Shown here: positions 1-10,514 of the stretch, in pieces
How the letters are laid out: each line of letters opens with the position of its first letter
Position numbering within the stretch: the stretch's first letter is position 1
Assembly (NCBI RefSeq): GCF_000214665.1
Contig: NC_015572.1
Span: 2,790,001 to 2,854,000 of the forward strand
Length of the DNA: 64,000 nt
From: Methylomonas methanica MC09
GTDB taxonomy: Bacteria; Pseudomonadota; Gammaproteobacteria; Methylococcales; Methylomonadaceae
Direction: 5' to 3'
Translations under genes and position numbers: made by a program
Notes under the pieces: model-generated
The model's database searches: none
What the model was told of the DNA's origin: nothing
The model's input: the letters and a program-made list of their open reading frames with translations, nothing else

Positions 1-1112
1 AAAACAAAAAAGGCGGTTTGTTGGGCAAAAAACTGGAAGCGGTCGTCGTCGATCCGGCGTCCGACTGGCCGTTGTTTGCCGAAAAAGCTCGCGAGCTGTT
101 GACCAAGGACAAGGTCGCCTCTATCTTCGGTTGCTGGACCTCGGTATCGCGTAAATCGGTATTGCCGGTCATCGAAGAACTGAACGGCATCCTGTTTTAC
201 CCGGTGCAATACGAAGGCGAAGAATCTTCCAAAAACGTCTTCTACACCGGCGCCGCACCTAACCAACAAGCCATTCCGGCGGTTGATTATCTGATGAACG
301 ACCTTAAAGTCGAACGCTGGATTCTGGCGGGTACCGACTACGTCTATCCGCGCACCACCAACAAAATTCTGGAAGCGTATTTGAAATCCAAGGGCGTGAA
401 AGATAAGGATATCATGATCAACTACACCCCATTCGGCCATTCCGATTGGCAAAGCATCGTGGCTGACATCAAAAAATTCGGCTCGGCCGGCAAGAAAACC
501 GCGGTGGTTTCCACCATCAACGGCGACGCCAACATCCCTTTCTACAAAGAGCTGGGTAACCAGGGCGTATCGGCGGAAGACATTCCGGTTGTAGCCTTCT
601 CGGTGGGTGAAGAAGAGTTATCCGGTATGGATACCAAACCGCTGGTCGGTCATTTGGCCGCCTGGAACTACTTCATGAGCGTCGACACCACCAAGAACGC
701 CGCCTTCATCAAACAATGGCAGGATTACATCAAAAACCCCAAACGCGTCACCAACGACCCGATGGAAGCGCATTACATCGGCTTCAATATGTGGGTGAAA
801 GCGGTCGAGAAAGCCGGCACTACCGATCCTGAAGCGGTACAAAAAGCGTTGATCGGCGTGGAGTATCCCAACCTGACCGGCGGTACCGCGAAAATGCTGC
901 CTAACCACCACATCAGCAAACCGGTGTTAATCGGCGAGATTCAGGACGACGGCCAATTCGTTACCGTCTGGCAAACCAACAAGGTGGTTGATGGCGACGC
1001 ATGGTCCGACTATCTGCCGGAAAGCAAACCCATCATCGCCGACTGGACCGCACCGATCAGCTGCGGCAACTACAACACCAAAACCAAAAAGTGTTCAGGC
1101 CAAAACTACTAA
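1..1112 (+). CDS. urtA: Urea ABC transporter, substrate-binding protein UrtA (5' end outside window)
   Basis: Periplasmic binding protein that captures urea (or short-chain amides) for the UrtBCDE permease. The visible frame is open from the first bases and lacks the signal peptide and first residues, so the gene starts before the window. The protein shows the UrtA signatures VVVDPASDWPLFAEKAREL, a GCWTSVSRKSV segment and PVQYEGEE in the N-terminal lobe, then the type I periplasmic-binding fold to a C-terminal CGNYNTKTKKCSGQNY with two cysteines. It is the first gene of a urt operon feeding the urease genes downstream. The family assignment is very secure; only the start is missing. Confidence 0.96.
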   Translation, partial: NKKGGLLGKKLEAVVVDPASDWPLFAEKARELLTKDKVASIFGCWTSVSRKSVLPVIEELNGILFYPVQYEGEESSKNVFYTGAAPNQQAIPAVDYLMNDLKVERWILAGTDYVYPRTTNKILEAYLKSKGVKDKDIMINYTPFGHSDWQSIVADIKKFGSAGKKTAVVSTINGDANIPFYKELGNQGVSAEDIPVVAFSVGEEELSGMDTKPLVGHLAAWNYFMSVDTTKNAAFIKQWQDYIKNPKRVTNDPMEAHYIGFNMWVKAVEKAGTTDPEAVQKALIGVEYPNLTGGTAKMLPNHHISKPVLIGEIQDDGQFVTVWQTNKVVDGDAWSDYLPESKPIIADWTAPISCGNYNTKTKKCSGQNY

Positions 1113-1120
1113 AGCACAGT

Positions 1121-1152
1121 CATGCGGGTACGAACTCCAGCGTACCCGCATG
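1121..1152 (+). promoter_or_regulatory. Perfect 12-bp stem-loop between urtA and urtB
   Basis: CATGCGGGTACG and CGTACCCGCATG are perfect inverted repeats separated by 8 nt, starting 8 nt after the urtA stop. No T-run follows, so it is not a classical intrinsic terminator. The position fits a 3'-protecting or attenuating hairpin that would let the binding protein be made in excess over the membrane subunits, as is common in ABC uptake operons. The role is inferred. Confidence 0.6.
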
Positions 1153-1173
1153 CACTCGCGGATAGAACCCAAA

Positions 1174-1200
1174 GGTGGGCACTTAAGCGGCCCACCCTAC
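1174..1200 (-). repeat. REP-like palindrome, GTAGGGTGGG family
   Basis: Read on the minus strand it begins with GTAG, continues GGTGGGCC, and closes with GTGCCCACC. The same GTAG plus GGTGGGCAC palindrome recurs near 6975-7040, 7897-7930 and 12998-13034. It lies in the urtA-urtB gap. Confidence 0.6.
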
Positions 1201-1298
1201 CCTGGACTTTACAACACCACGGGTGGGAACAAGGACAAAGACAGGACTTAGGCTGACGCTAAGCGCAAGCCGAACGCTCATTTCACCAGGACATGACG

Positions 1299-3008
1299 AT
1301 GACGACAAATCACTTCGAAAACGATTTAAAAACACTGCCCATACCCGAACCGGCTGCCGGTCCGTTACGGCGTAACGGCGCTGTTTTCAAATCGCTTTTA
1401 GAGCAGACCCGGGCCGGGCTATGGCTACTATTTTTTTTAGCCTTCAGCCTCAACGTAGCGGCGCAAGACGTCGCCGATGCCGTGCCGCAACCCTTGGAGC
1501 AATTGCGTATCGGCAGCATGGCCGAACGCGAACAGGCCATCGAACAGTTGGGAGAAGACAGCCGTAACTTGAAGTTGCTACAAGCGCTGCTGGATGGGCA
1601 ACTGATGGACTGGAAGGCCGATTCGCGTCTGGTGATCGCCAGCGAAAGCGCCAAGGGCTACAACCTGCGTGACCCGTTCGACGGCAAGGCGGTGCTGGCC
1701 GATGTGGAGCGCGACGCGGTCGGCAAGCTGAATCTCACCAACAAACTGCGAAGCGTGTTGCGCAAAGCCATAGGCGGCTTGCAACTGAATGCGGATTCCG
1801 CCGATATGCGGCTGGAAGCCGTTAAGGCCATTGCCAAGGATGCCGACGACAAAGCCCTGCAAATGTTGCGCAAACGCTTGGAAAAAGAACGCGACGCCTC
1901 GGTTTTAGCGGCGATTCAGGAAGCGTTATGGTTGCAAGATATCAACAGCGGCGATAAACCGGCCCGCTTGGCCGCTATCGAGGCGCTGAAAAACATCGAC
2001 AATCAGAGTGCCTATAACCGTTTGCGGGAGCTGGCCGAGCCCGACGCGGAGGCCGATCCGGAGGTGGCGGCGCAAGCCAAGGCGGCGGTGAAAAAAATCG
2101 AAAGCCGTCTGCAAAACTACGCCGCCATCGAAACGGTTTTCTTCGGTCTCAGTCTGGGCGCGGTGCTGGTGCTTGCTTCCATCGGCTTGGCCATCACCTT
2201 TGGGGTAATGGGCGTGATCAACATGGCGCACGGCGAACTGATGATGCTGGGCGCGTACACCACCTATGTGATGCAACAATTGCTGCCGGATTATCTGGGT
2301 ACGGCCTTGATTATTTCCATCCCGATGGCGTTCCTGGTCGCCGCTCTGGTGGGCGTGGCGATCGAACGCGGCATCATTCGCTTTTTGTACGGCCGGCCCT
2401 TGGAAACCCTACTGGCCACCTTCGGCGTCAGTTTGTTTCTGCAGCAAAGCGTACGCTCCATCTTTTCGCCGCTGAACCGCAGCGTGTCGACGCCGGACTG
2501 GATGAGCGGTTCCTGGCAAATCAACGATTTTCTGTCGCTGACCTGGAACCGCTTTTATATCCTGATCTTCTGCCTGCTGGTATTTACCGCCCTGCTGCAA
2601 ATTCTCAAGCGCACCAAGCTGGGCCTGGAAGTACGCGCAGTAGCGCAAAACCGCGGCATGGCGCGGGCCATGGGTATACCGACCGCCCGCGTCGATGCCA
2701 TGACCTTCGGTCTGGGCTCCGGTATCGCCGGTGTGGCCGGTGTAGCCTTGAGCCAGATCACCAACGTCGGCCCGAACCTGGGACAGGCCTACATCGTGGA
2801 TTCTTTCATGGTAGTGGTGTTCGGCGGGGTCGGTAACTTGTTCGGCACCTTGGTGGCCGGCTTTTCCCTGGGCATTGCCAATAAAGTGCTGGAGCCCTAC
2901 GCCGGCGCGGTGTTGGCCAAGATTCTGGTGCTGGTGTTCATTATCCTGTTTATCCAGAAAAAACCCCGAGGCCTGTTCCCGCAAAAAGGCCGGGCGGCGG
3001 ATGGTTAA
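1299..3008 (+). CDS. urtB: Urea ABC transporter permease UrtB
   Basis: One of the two membrane subunits of the urea importer, LivH-like. The N-terminal approximately 270 residues form a periplasmic extension after a hydrophobic signal-like segment (WLLFFLAFSLNVAAQ). It is helical and HEAT-like and is typical of proteobacterial UrtB. The rest is a branched-chain-permease fold with the segment GVMGVINMAHGELMMLGAY and a conserved GLGSGIAGVAG loop. An ATG also exists at 1293, but the CAGGA ribosome site at 1287-1291 leaves only 1 nt before it and 7 nt before the ATG at 1299, so the latter is preferred. It ends in the cytoplasmic QKKPRGLFPQKGR tail usual for the family. Confidence 0.95.
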   Translation: MTTNHFENDLKTLPIPEPAAGPLRRNGAVFKSLLEQTRAGLWLLFFLAFSLNVAAQDVADAVPQPLEQLRIGSMAEREQAIEQLGEDSRNLKLLQALLDGQLMDWKADSRLVIASESAKGYNLRDPFDGKAVLADVERDAVGKLNLTNKLRSVLRKAIGGLQLNADSADMRLEAVKAIAKDADDKALQMLRKRLEKERDASVLAAIQEALWLQDINSGDKPARLAAIEALKNIDNQSAYNRLRELAEPDAEADPEVAAQAKAAVKKIESRLQNYAAIETVFFGLSLGAVLVLASIGLAITFGVMGVINMAHGELMMLGAYTTYVMQQLLPDYLGTALIISIPMAFLVAALVGVAIERGIIRFLYGRPLETLLATFGVSLFLQQSVRSIFSPLNRSVSTPDWMSGSWQINDFLSLTWNRFYILIFCLLVFTALLQILKRTKLGLEVRAVAQNRGMARAMGIPTARVDAMTFGLGSGIAGVAGVALSQITNVGPNLGQAYIVDSFMVVVFGGVGNLFGTLVAGFSLGIANKVLEPYAGAVLAKILVLVFIILFIQKKPRGLFPQKGRAADG

Positions 3009-3044
3009 GCACGTTTTTCGCACCGCAAACGCGGCGCTTCCAAA

Positions 3045-3104
3045 TTCCCACGCGGCGCGTGGGAAACTAGGTAAACCCTGGAAACGGTGGGCGATCCGCC
3101 CATC
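3045..3104. repeat. Two short palindromes in the urtB-urtC gap
   Basis: TTCCCACGC-GGC-GCGTGGGAA (3045-3065) is a perfect 9-bp stem with a 3-nt loop. GGTGGGCG-AT-CCGCCCATC (3087-3104) is a second palindrome close to the GGTGGGCAC REP family, but lacks the GTAG flank. They may modulate processing between urtB and urtC or be degraded REPs. Confidence 0.45.
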
Positions 3105-3125
3105 TTATAACCCGATGGAACCGAT

Positions 3126-4234
3126 ATGAATATATTAAAACAAGACAAAACCTACGCCTCGGTGCTGATGGCGCTAGCGGCGGTAACGCTGATCATCCCC
3201 TTTTGCAATCTGATTACCTCCGCAGATTCGCCGCTGCACTTTTCCGCCTACAGCGTCTCGCTGATCGGCAAATACCTGTGCTTTGCATTGCTGGGCCTGT
3301 CGTTGGACATGGTCTGGGGTTATGCCGGGATTCTGGTACTCGGCCAGGGGGCGTTCTTCGCCTTGGGCGGCTATGCCATGGGCATGTATCTGATGCGGCA
3401 GATCGGCAACCGGGGCGTGTACGGCAACCCGGAGCTGCCGGATTTCATGGTGTTTTTGAACTGGAGCGAACTACCCTGGTATTGGCACGGGTTCGAACAT
3501 TTCGGCTTTGCCATGCTGATGGTGTTTTTGGCGCCGGGGATACTGGCGTTCGTATTCGGCTGGCTGGCTTTCCGCTCCCGCGTCACCGGCGTCTACCTGT
3601 CGATTATCACCCAAGCGTTGACCTATGCGCTGCTGCTGGCTTTTTTCCGCAACGAGATGGGCTTCGGCGGCAACAACGGCTTGACCGACTTTAAAGACAT
3701 CCTAGGTTTCAATATCCAATCGGAAGCGGTGCGTTCGGTGTTGCTGTTAATGTCCGGTTTAAGCTTGATCGGCGCGCTACTGCTATGCCGCTGGATTGCC
3801 AACAGCAAATTGGGCCGGGTGGTAACTGCGATTCGCGATCAGGAATCGCGGGTACGTTTTTTGGGCTACCGGGTTGAGCTGTTTAAATTATGGGTGTTCG
3901 TATTCGCGGCCATGCTGGCCGGTCTGGCCGGCGCGCTGTATGTGCCTCAGGTCGGCATCATCAACCCAAGCGAATTCTCGCCTTTGAACTCGCTGGAAAT
4001 CGTTATCTGGGTAGCGGTCGGCGGCCGCGGCACCTTATACGGCGCCATTATCGGTGCGGTATTGGTCAACTATGCCAAATCGGTATTGACCGGTTTAATG
4101 CCGGACGCCTGGCTGTTCTGTCTGGGCGGCGCGTTTATCCTGGTGACCTTGCTGCTGCCGGACGGCATCGTCGGCTTGCTGCGCCGCCGCATTAAACCGA
4201 AATCATTAGACCTGCCCTTGGAAGGAGAACCGAC

Positions 4235-4238
<4 letters not shown>
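3126..4238 (+). CDS. urtC: Urea ABC transporter permease UrtC
   Basis: Second membrane subunit of the urea importer, LivM-like, 370 residues with about ten hydrophobic segments. Family landmarks are GLSLDMVWGYAGILVLGQGAFFALGGYAMGMYLM early on, the Gly/Asn-rich MGFGGNNGLTDF loop, and the cytoplasmic coupling region AIRDQESRVRFLGYRVELFKLWVF. The start codon follows a GATGGA site by about 6 nt. Its stop overlaps the urtD start (ATGA), which indicates translational coupling with the ATPase gene. Confidence 0.95.
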
Positions 4239-5040
<802 letters not shown>

Positions 5041-5041
<1 letters not shown>

Positions 5042-5814
5042 TGTTAAACATCAGCGCATTACAACAATTTTACGGTGCCAGCCACACCCTGTGGGATCTG
5101 GATTTGCAGGTGCCCGCCGGTGCTTGCGTCTGCCTGATGGGTCGCAACGGTGTAGGCAAAACCACCTTGTTAAAAGCCATCATGGGGCTGATTCCGGTAA
5201 AGGACGGCAGCATTTTGTTCGACGGAGTGGAACTGGCTAAAGCCAAGGCCGAATCGCGCGCCGAACTCGGTATCGGCTACGTGCCGCAAGGCCGGGAGAT
5301 TTTTCCGCTGCTGACCGTGGAAGAAAACCTGAAAACCGGGCTGCGGGCCGCCAATAAGCACGGCATCAAGAAAGTCCCCGACAGCATCTTCGAGATTTTC
5401 CCGGTGTTAAAACAAATGCTGAAACGGCGCGGCGGCGACTTGTCCGGCGGCCAGCAACAACAACTGGCCATAGGCCGGGCGCTGGTGCTGCAACCCCGCC
5501 TGCTGATTCTGGACGAACCGACCGAAGGCATACAACCCAATATCGTCAGCGAAATCGGCGACGTGATTATCCGCTTGAACCGCTCGCGCGGCGTCCCCAC
5601 ACCGGCGAAGCAACCGGCGGACGGGGAGATTCACCAAGCCATCCACCGCATTCACAAGGATCTGGGCGTCACGGTATTGCTGGTCGAACAAAAATTACCG
5701 TTCGCCCGCAAGGTGGCCGACAGTTTCTGTATCATGGACAGAGGCCGGCATGTGGCCACCGGGGCCATGCCAGATTTAAGCGCCGATATGGTAAAACGTT
5801 ACTTAACCGTTTAA
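5041..5814 (+). CDS. urtE: Urea ABC transporter ATP-binding protein UrtE
   Basis: Second ATPase of the urea importer, LivF-like. Walker A GRNGVGKT is at residues 34-41, signature LSGGQQQ at 134-140, Walker B LLILDEPT at 154-161. The switch region reads LLVEQ, as usual for UrtE/LivF. At 257 residues it is longer than the roughly 230 typical of the family; the surplus is a hydrophilic stretch at about residues 181-204 (RSRGVPTPAKQPADGEI and following) between the helical domain and the last beta strands. The stop of urtD and this ATG share one base. Confidence 0.94.
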
Positions 5815-5831
5815 CGCTAAGAGGACTCTTG

Positions 5832-6095
5832 ATGAAATCCCAACAACTCACTTTATTCACCGGCGCCATGCTATTGGTTTGGTCGTTGCGCAGCGACGCC
5901 CATAGCGGCCTGGACGCCATGCAAAACGGCGGCAGCCTGCTGAAACTGACTGCCGGCTTGCTGCACCCCTTGTTGGAAAGCGGTTATCTACCGGCACTGG
6001 GTATATTGACCATATCGATATTAGCGATCGCGGCCTTGCGTCATCGGTTGGGCAAAGTACGCCGCCTGAGCCTAAACAAAACCCGCCGGGTTTAA
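5832..6095 (+). CDS. Small membrane protein resembling the N-terminus of HupE/UreJ
   Basis: An 87-residue protein between urtE and ureD. A hydrophobic N-terminal segment (LFTGAMLLVWSLRSDA) is followed by AHSGLD, then KLTAGLLHPLLESGYLPALG and a second hydrophobic helix, ending in a basic tail. The AH...G and LTAGLLHP pattern resembles the start of HupE/UreJ nickel or urease-accessory permeases, but the later transmembrane helices are absent, so it is either a minimal relative or a remnant. GAGGA at 5821-5825 precedes the ATG by 6 nt, supporting real translation. It lies 17 nt after urtE and 4 nt before ureD, clearly within the operon. Function not known. Confidence 0.65.
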   Translation: MKSQQLTLFTGAMLLVWSLRSDAHSGLDAMQNGGSLLKLTAGLLHPLLESGYLPALGILTISILAIAALRHRLGKVRRLSLNKTRRV

Positions 6096-6099
6096 GCGT

Positions 6100-6954
6100 A
6101 TGTTTTTGGAATCGCCCGCCGCCGGAGCCGACCCCGACGCGGCGGGTGACGCGGCTGCATGGCAAGCGGAACTGACACTGGGTTTTAGCCGGCGCGGCGA
6201 CAAGACCGTACTGTCCCGGCGCGAGCATTACGGCCCTTTGACCGTGCAACGGCCGTTTTATCCGGAAGGCCCTGTCTGCCACGTGTACTTACTGCATCCG
6301 CCCGGCGGCGTGGTGGCCGGCGACCGTTTGCATTTCGACATCGGCGTCGATAACGGCGGCCAAGCCTTGATCACCACCCCGGCGGCGGGCAAGTTTTATC
6401 GCAGCGACGGCAAGCAAGCACGACAAACCGTAGATCTGCGGGTAGCCAAACAAGCCAGCCTGGAATGGCTGCCCCAGGAAAGCATCGTTTACGAAGGCGC
6501 CAGTTTGCACACCGGCATGGAGATCGAATTGGCCGACGGTGCCGGCTTCATAGGCTGGGAAGTGCTGGCCTTGGGCCGCCCGGCGGCCGGCGAAGGCTTT
6601 GAGGCTGGCGAGGCTTTGTTGAATTGGCGTATCAAACGCGGCGGCCGCTTGTTTTATCTGGAAAAGCAACGCCTGGACGCCACGGCGTTCAAATCTCGCT
6701 GGGGCTTAAACGGCCATTCCGCTTGCGGTACCTTGTTCGCCTGCCCGACCCAGCCCCATCATTTGCAAGCCGTGCAAGCCTTGATAGGCGAGGACCCCGG
6801 ACGCGGCGTTACCCAAATCGAAGACATGCTGATTTGCCGAGCGCTGGACGAGCGCGCCGACCGCCTGCGGGAATTCTATTTACAGATATGGGCGTTGCTA
6901 CGTACGGACATTGTCGGGCAGAATAGTTGCGCGCCGCGGATTTGGGCGACATGA
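6100..6954 (+). CDS. ureD: Urease accessory protein UreD (UreH)
   Basis: Chaperone subunit that binds apo-urease and recruits UreF and UreG for nickel delivery. It is 284 residues, as expected. Conserved stretches are LGFSRRGDKTVLSRREHYGPLTVQRPFYPEG near the N-terminus, LHPPGGVVAGD, the TTPAAGKFYRSDG segment, LEWLPQESIVYEGA and a C-terminal RTDIVGQNSCAPRIWAT. It has no strong ribosome site and starts 4 nt after the preceding small gene, so it is probably translationally coupled. Confidence 0.95.
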   Translation: MFLESPAAGADPDAAGDAAAWQAELTLGFSRRGDKTVLSRREHYGPLTVQRPFYPEGPVCHVYLLHPPGGVVAGDRLHFDIGVDNGGQALITTPAAGKFYRSDGKQARQTVDLRVAKQASLEWLPQESIVYEGASLHTGMEIELADGAGFIGWEVLALGRPAAGEGFEAGEALLNWRIKRGGRLFYLEKQRLDATAFKSRWGLNGHSACGTLFACPTQPHHLQAVQALIGEDPGRGVTQIEDMLICRALDERADRLREFYLQIWALLRTDIVGQNSCAPRIWAT

Positions 6955-6974
6955 CAGGCTGCAGGGTACGCAGC

Positions 6975-7040
6975 GTAGGGTGGGCACCGTGAGCGCCCAC
7001 CGTTGCCGTTTCCGCGTGGGCACTGGCGTGTCCACCCTAC
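6975..7040. repeat. Pair of inverted REP elements between ureD and ureA
   Basis: GTAG-GGTGGGCACC at 6975-6987 closes with GCGCCCACC. It is followed by an inverted copy, GCGTGGGCAC to GTCCACCCTAC, ending at 7040, so two REPs face each other in the arrangement of a small BIME. The outer ends both carry the GTAG tetranucleotide. Confidence 0.7.
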
Positions 7041-7081
7041 CGGGCTAACACAAAGATACAACCGAATTTAAGGAATACAGG

Positions 7082-7384
7082 ATGCAATTAACGCCTCGCG
7101 AAAAAGACAAACTGCTGCTGTTTACCGCGGCGCTGCTGGCCGAGCGCCGCAAAGCCCGCGGCTTGAAATTGAATTACCCGGAAGCCGTGGCTTTTATCTC
7201 GGCGGCCATCATGGAAGGCGCCCGCGACGGCCAAAGCGTAGCCGAGTTGATGGCTTACGGCCGTACGCTGCTCACTGTGGACGAGGTTATGGAAGGCGTC
7301 GCCGACATGCTGCACGACGTGCAGGTGGAAGCCACTTTTCCGGACGGCACTAAATTGGTCACCGTTCACGACCCGATAGTCTAA
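7082..7384 (+). CDS. ureA: Urease subunit gamma
   Basis: Smallest structural urease subunit, 100 residues. It begins [23 protein letters not shown] and contains the family segments [24 protein letters not shown] and [37 protein letters not shown], all nearly identical to textbook UreA. AAGGAA precedes the ATG. In this locus ureA is not directly followed by ureB: a cysteine-rich gene and a REP element intervene. Confidence 0.97.
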   Translation: MQLTPREKDKLLLFTAALLAERRKARGLKLNYPEAVAFISAAIMEGARDGQSVAELMAYGRTLLTVDEVMEGVADMLHDVQVEATFPDGTKLVTVHDPIV

Positions 7385-7413
7385 ATAGTTGCTCGGCCAA
7401 CCAACAGGAAGTG

Positions 7414-7869
7414 ATGAGTTACAGCATTTGGTTTCAAAGTCACGGGCGTAAGCACCGAACAATCGTCGACAAATTAGTCGGTAACGGATACTCGAAAGAG
7501 CAAATCATCAATTATTTCGATTTCGACAACATGGTTGTGTCGGAGCCGACGTTCTGCGTGTTATATGCCGACCAAAAAAAATGCCATGATATGGAAGGCT
7601 TGAATTGCTTTCTATGCGCCTGTCCGCTATTTCGATTTGATGATAGCGGCATCGACTCCGAACACGGCTTACCGGCCTTTAGCCGATGCGAAGTGCGTTC
7701 GAAGTTCGGAAGACAAGCCGAATTCGGCGGCAAAATTCACCAAGATTGTTCGGCATGTGTGGTGCCGCATAGCAGAAGGTACGCCGCTAAACACTATGAC
7801 GAAAATTGGTTTTCCATCATGTCAGACTGCGACCTAGCCAATAGATTAAAAGGTCCGGTTACTGCGTGA
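7414..7869 (+). CDS. Cysteine-rich small-domain protein, probable metal-binding
   Basis: A 151-residue soluble protein inserted between ureA and ureB. It has cysteines at 48, 57, 65, 68, 70, 92, 112 and 115, grouped as CHDMEGLNCFLCACP and DCSACVVPHS. The FDFDNMVVSEPTFCVLYAD and CHDMEGLNCFLCACP stretches match my memory of the cysteine-rich small-domain family (Pfam PF04071 type), a probable metal- or cluster-binding domain seen in anaerobes and archaea. It starts at ATG 7414 (GTG 7411 is alternative) behind CAGGAA. Its base composition is less GC-rich than ureA and ureB. A role in nickel handling is tempting from the context but is only inference. Confidence 0.75.
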   Translation: MSYSIWFQSHGRKHRTIVDKLVGNGYSKEQIINYFDFDNMVVSEPTFCVLYADQKKCHDMEGLNCFLCACPLFRFDDSGIDSEHGLPAFSRCEVRSKFGRQAEFGGKIHQDCSACVVPHSRRYAAKHYDENWFSIMSDCDLANRLKGPVTA

Positions 7870-7896
7870 CGGCAACTGTTTAAACGAAACACCAAT

Positions 7897-7930
7897 GTAG
7901 GGTGGGCACACTCAGTGCCCACGCGGAAAA
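7897..7930 (+). repeat. REP element between the cysteine-rich gene and ureB
   Basis: GTAG at 7897-7900, then GGTGGGCAC (7901-7909), a 5-nt loop, GTGCCCACG (7915-7923) and the tail CGGAAAA. This is the best-preserved member of the GTAG-GGTGGGCAC family in the window. It lies 12 nt upstream of the ureB ribosome site. Confidence 0.75.
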
Positions 7931-7952
7931 CCCAAATTTACAAGGAGCCCTC

Positions 7953-8266
7953 ATGATCCCCGGAGAAATTTTCCCTGCCGACGGCGACATCGAACTCAAC
8001 GCCGACCGCGCCGCAGTCAAAGTCCTGGTTGCCAACAGCGGCGACCGGCCGATACAGGTCGGCTCGCATTACCATTTTTACGAAACCAACCCGGCTTTAC
8101 ATTTCGACCGCAGCTTGGCGCTGGGCTTTCGGCTGGATATCGCCGCCGGTACCGCCGTCCGCTTCGAACCCGGCCAGCAGCGCGAGGTGCAACTGGTGGC
8201 GTTTGCCGGCGAGCGCAAAGTCTACGGCTTTCGCGGCAAGGTCATGGGTGTTTTAGGGAGATCAGA

Positions 8267-8270
<4 letters not shown>
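7953..8270 (+). CDS. ureB: Urease subunit beta
   Basis: Structural urease subunit of 105 residues. It starts [19 protein letters not shown] and contains [28 protein letters not shown] and the [14 protein letters not shown] terminus, as in all bacterial UreB proteins. The frame is open further upstream, but AAGGAG at 7942-7947 sits 5 nt before the ATG at 7953, which fixes the start. Its stop overlaps the ureC start by 4 nt (ATGA). Confidence 0.97.
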
Positions 8271-9970
<1,700 letters not shown>

Positions 9971-9995
9971 TTTTTTGCGGCTTAGCGGCTTTATT

Positions 9996-10015
9996 CCCTC
10001 TCCTGCTGGAGAGGG
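9996..10015. repeat. CCCTCTCC-TGCT-GGAGAGGG stem-loop repeat
   Basis: A perfect 8-bp palindrome with a 4-nt loop, followed by TTAGGGTGAGG. This motif is a widespread dispersed repeat in proteobacterial intergenic regions. It sits 25 nt after the ureC stop and may act as the ureABC transcript end. Confidence 0.6.
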
Positions 10016-10038
10016 TTAGGGTGAGGAGAATCATAAAA

Positions 10039-10143
10039 GTGTCGCCATCGCGACGGGTTGCTTTTGAAGTCGGGTCTCGGCCCAACAGCCGAGGTACTTT
10101 CTTTTGCTTGCCCAAAAGAAAGTACCCAAAGAAAACGACACCC
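10039..10143 (+). repeat. Left inverted copy of the island-flanking hairpin element
   Basis: It starts GTGTCGC, then TCGCGACGGGTT, then GTCGG. Next comes a perfect 14-bp stem GGTACTTTCTTTTG / CAAAAGAAAGTACC with loop CTTGCC (10093-10126), and it ends CCAAAG...GACACCC. The same order of blocks recurs on the minus strand at 13241-13343. Weaker similarity continues to about 10300, for example a TACGAAAA block and GCCCxTGCGGGC. Confidence 0.75.
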
Positions 10144-10514
10144 CATGCCGCTTTGATCCTGCGCTCCGAAGGCTTTGAACGGGGTTTTCCGAAGGGGCTT
10201 CCCAGCCCCTACGAAAAACGCGATGCATCCCTGCATCGCCCCTGCGGGCTAATCCGTTCAAACCCTCCGGTGCTCGGCGCCGCATCAGGGGATCAAACTC
10301 GCAGAGCTGTCGGGTGATTTTGTAGGTTTGGTTTGAGATTCTGTTATAGGATACTGCCAATAAGAATAGATACATCTATCACAATCAATGCGATTCATTT
10401 TATTCAAGACGTCCTAAAGACACTGGCGCTTTCCTAGCACAACCGTACTAGAGCTAATTCATTGAGAATTGCAGTTTCTAGAATTTATGTTTGAGAACCT
10501 GAGTTTATTTGACT
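10144..10514. other. Non-coding stretch upstream of the NACHT gene
   Basis: The first 160 bases are GC-rich and continue the left flanking element. From about 10315 the composition drops sharply to AT-rich, which marks the start of the foreign segment. TTGGTT with TATAGG about 15 nt downstream (10330-10355) could be a promoter for the NACHT gene, but the match is weak. No convincing gene is seen. Confidence 0.4.

Noticed and set aside
618..911. Antisense frame inside urtA, with others like it across ureC, acnB and macA
   Set aside because: GC-rich genes leave long open frames on the other strand; protein sequences are unlike real families.
10074..10126. Possible pair of small proteins encoded across the left flanking element
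   Set aside because: Frames exist on both strands, but they follow the palindrome and repeat arms; the coding signal is a by-product of repeat structure.
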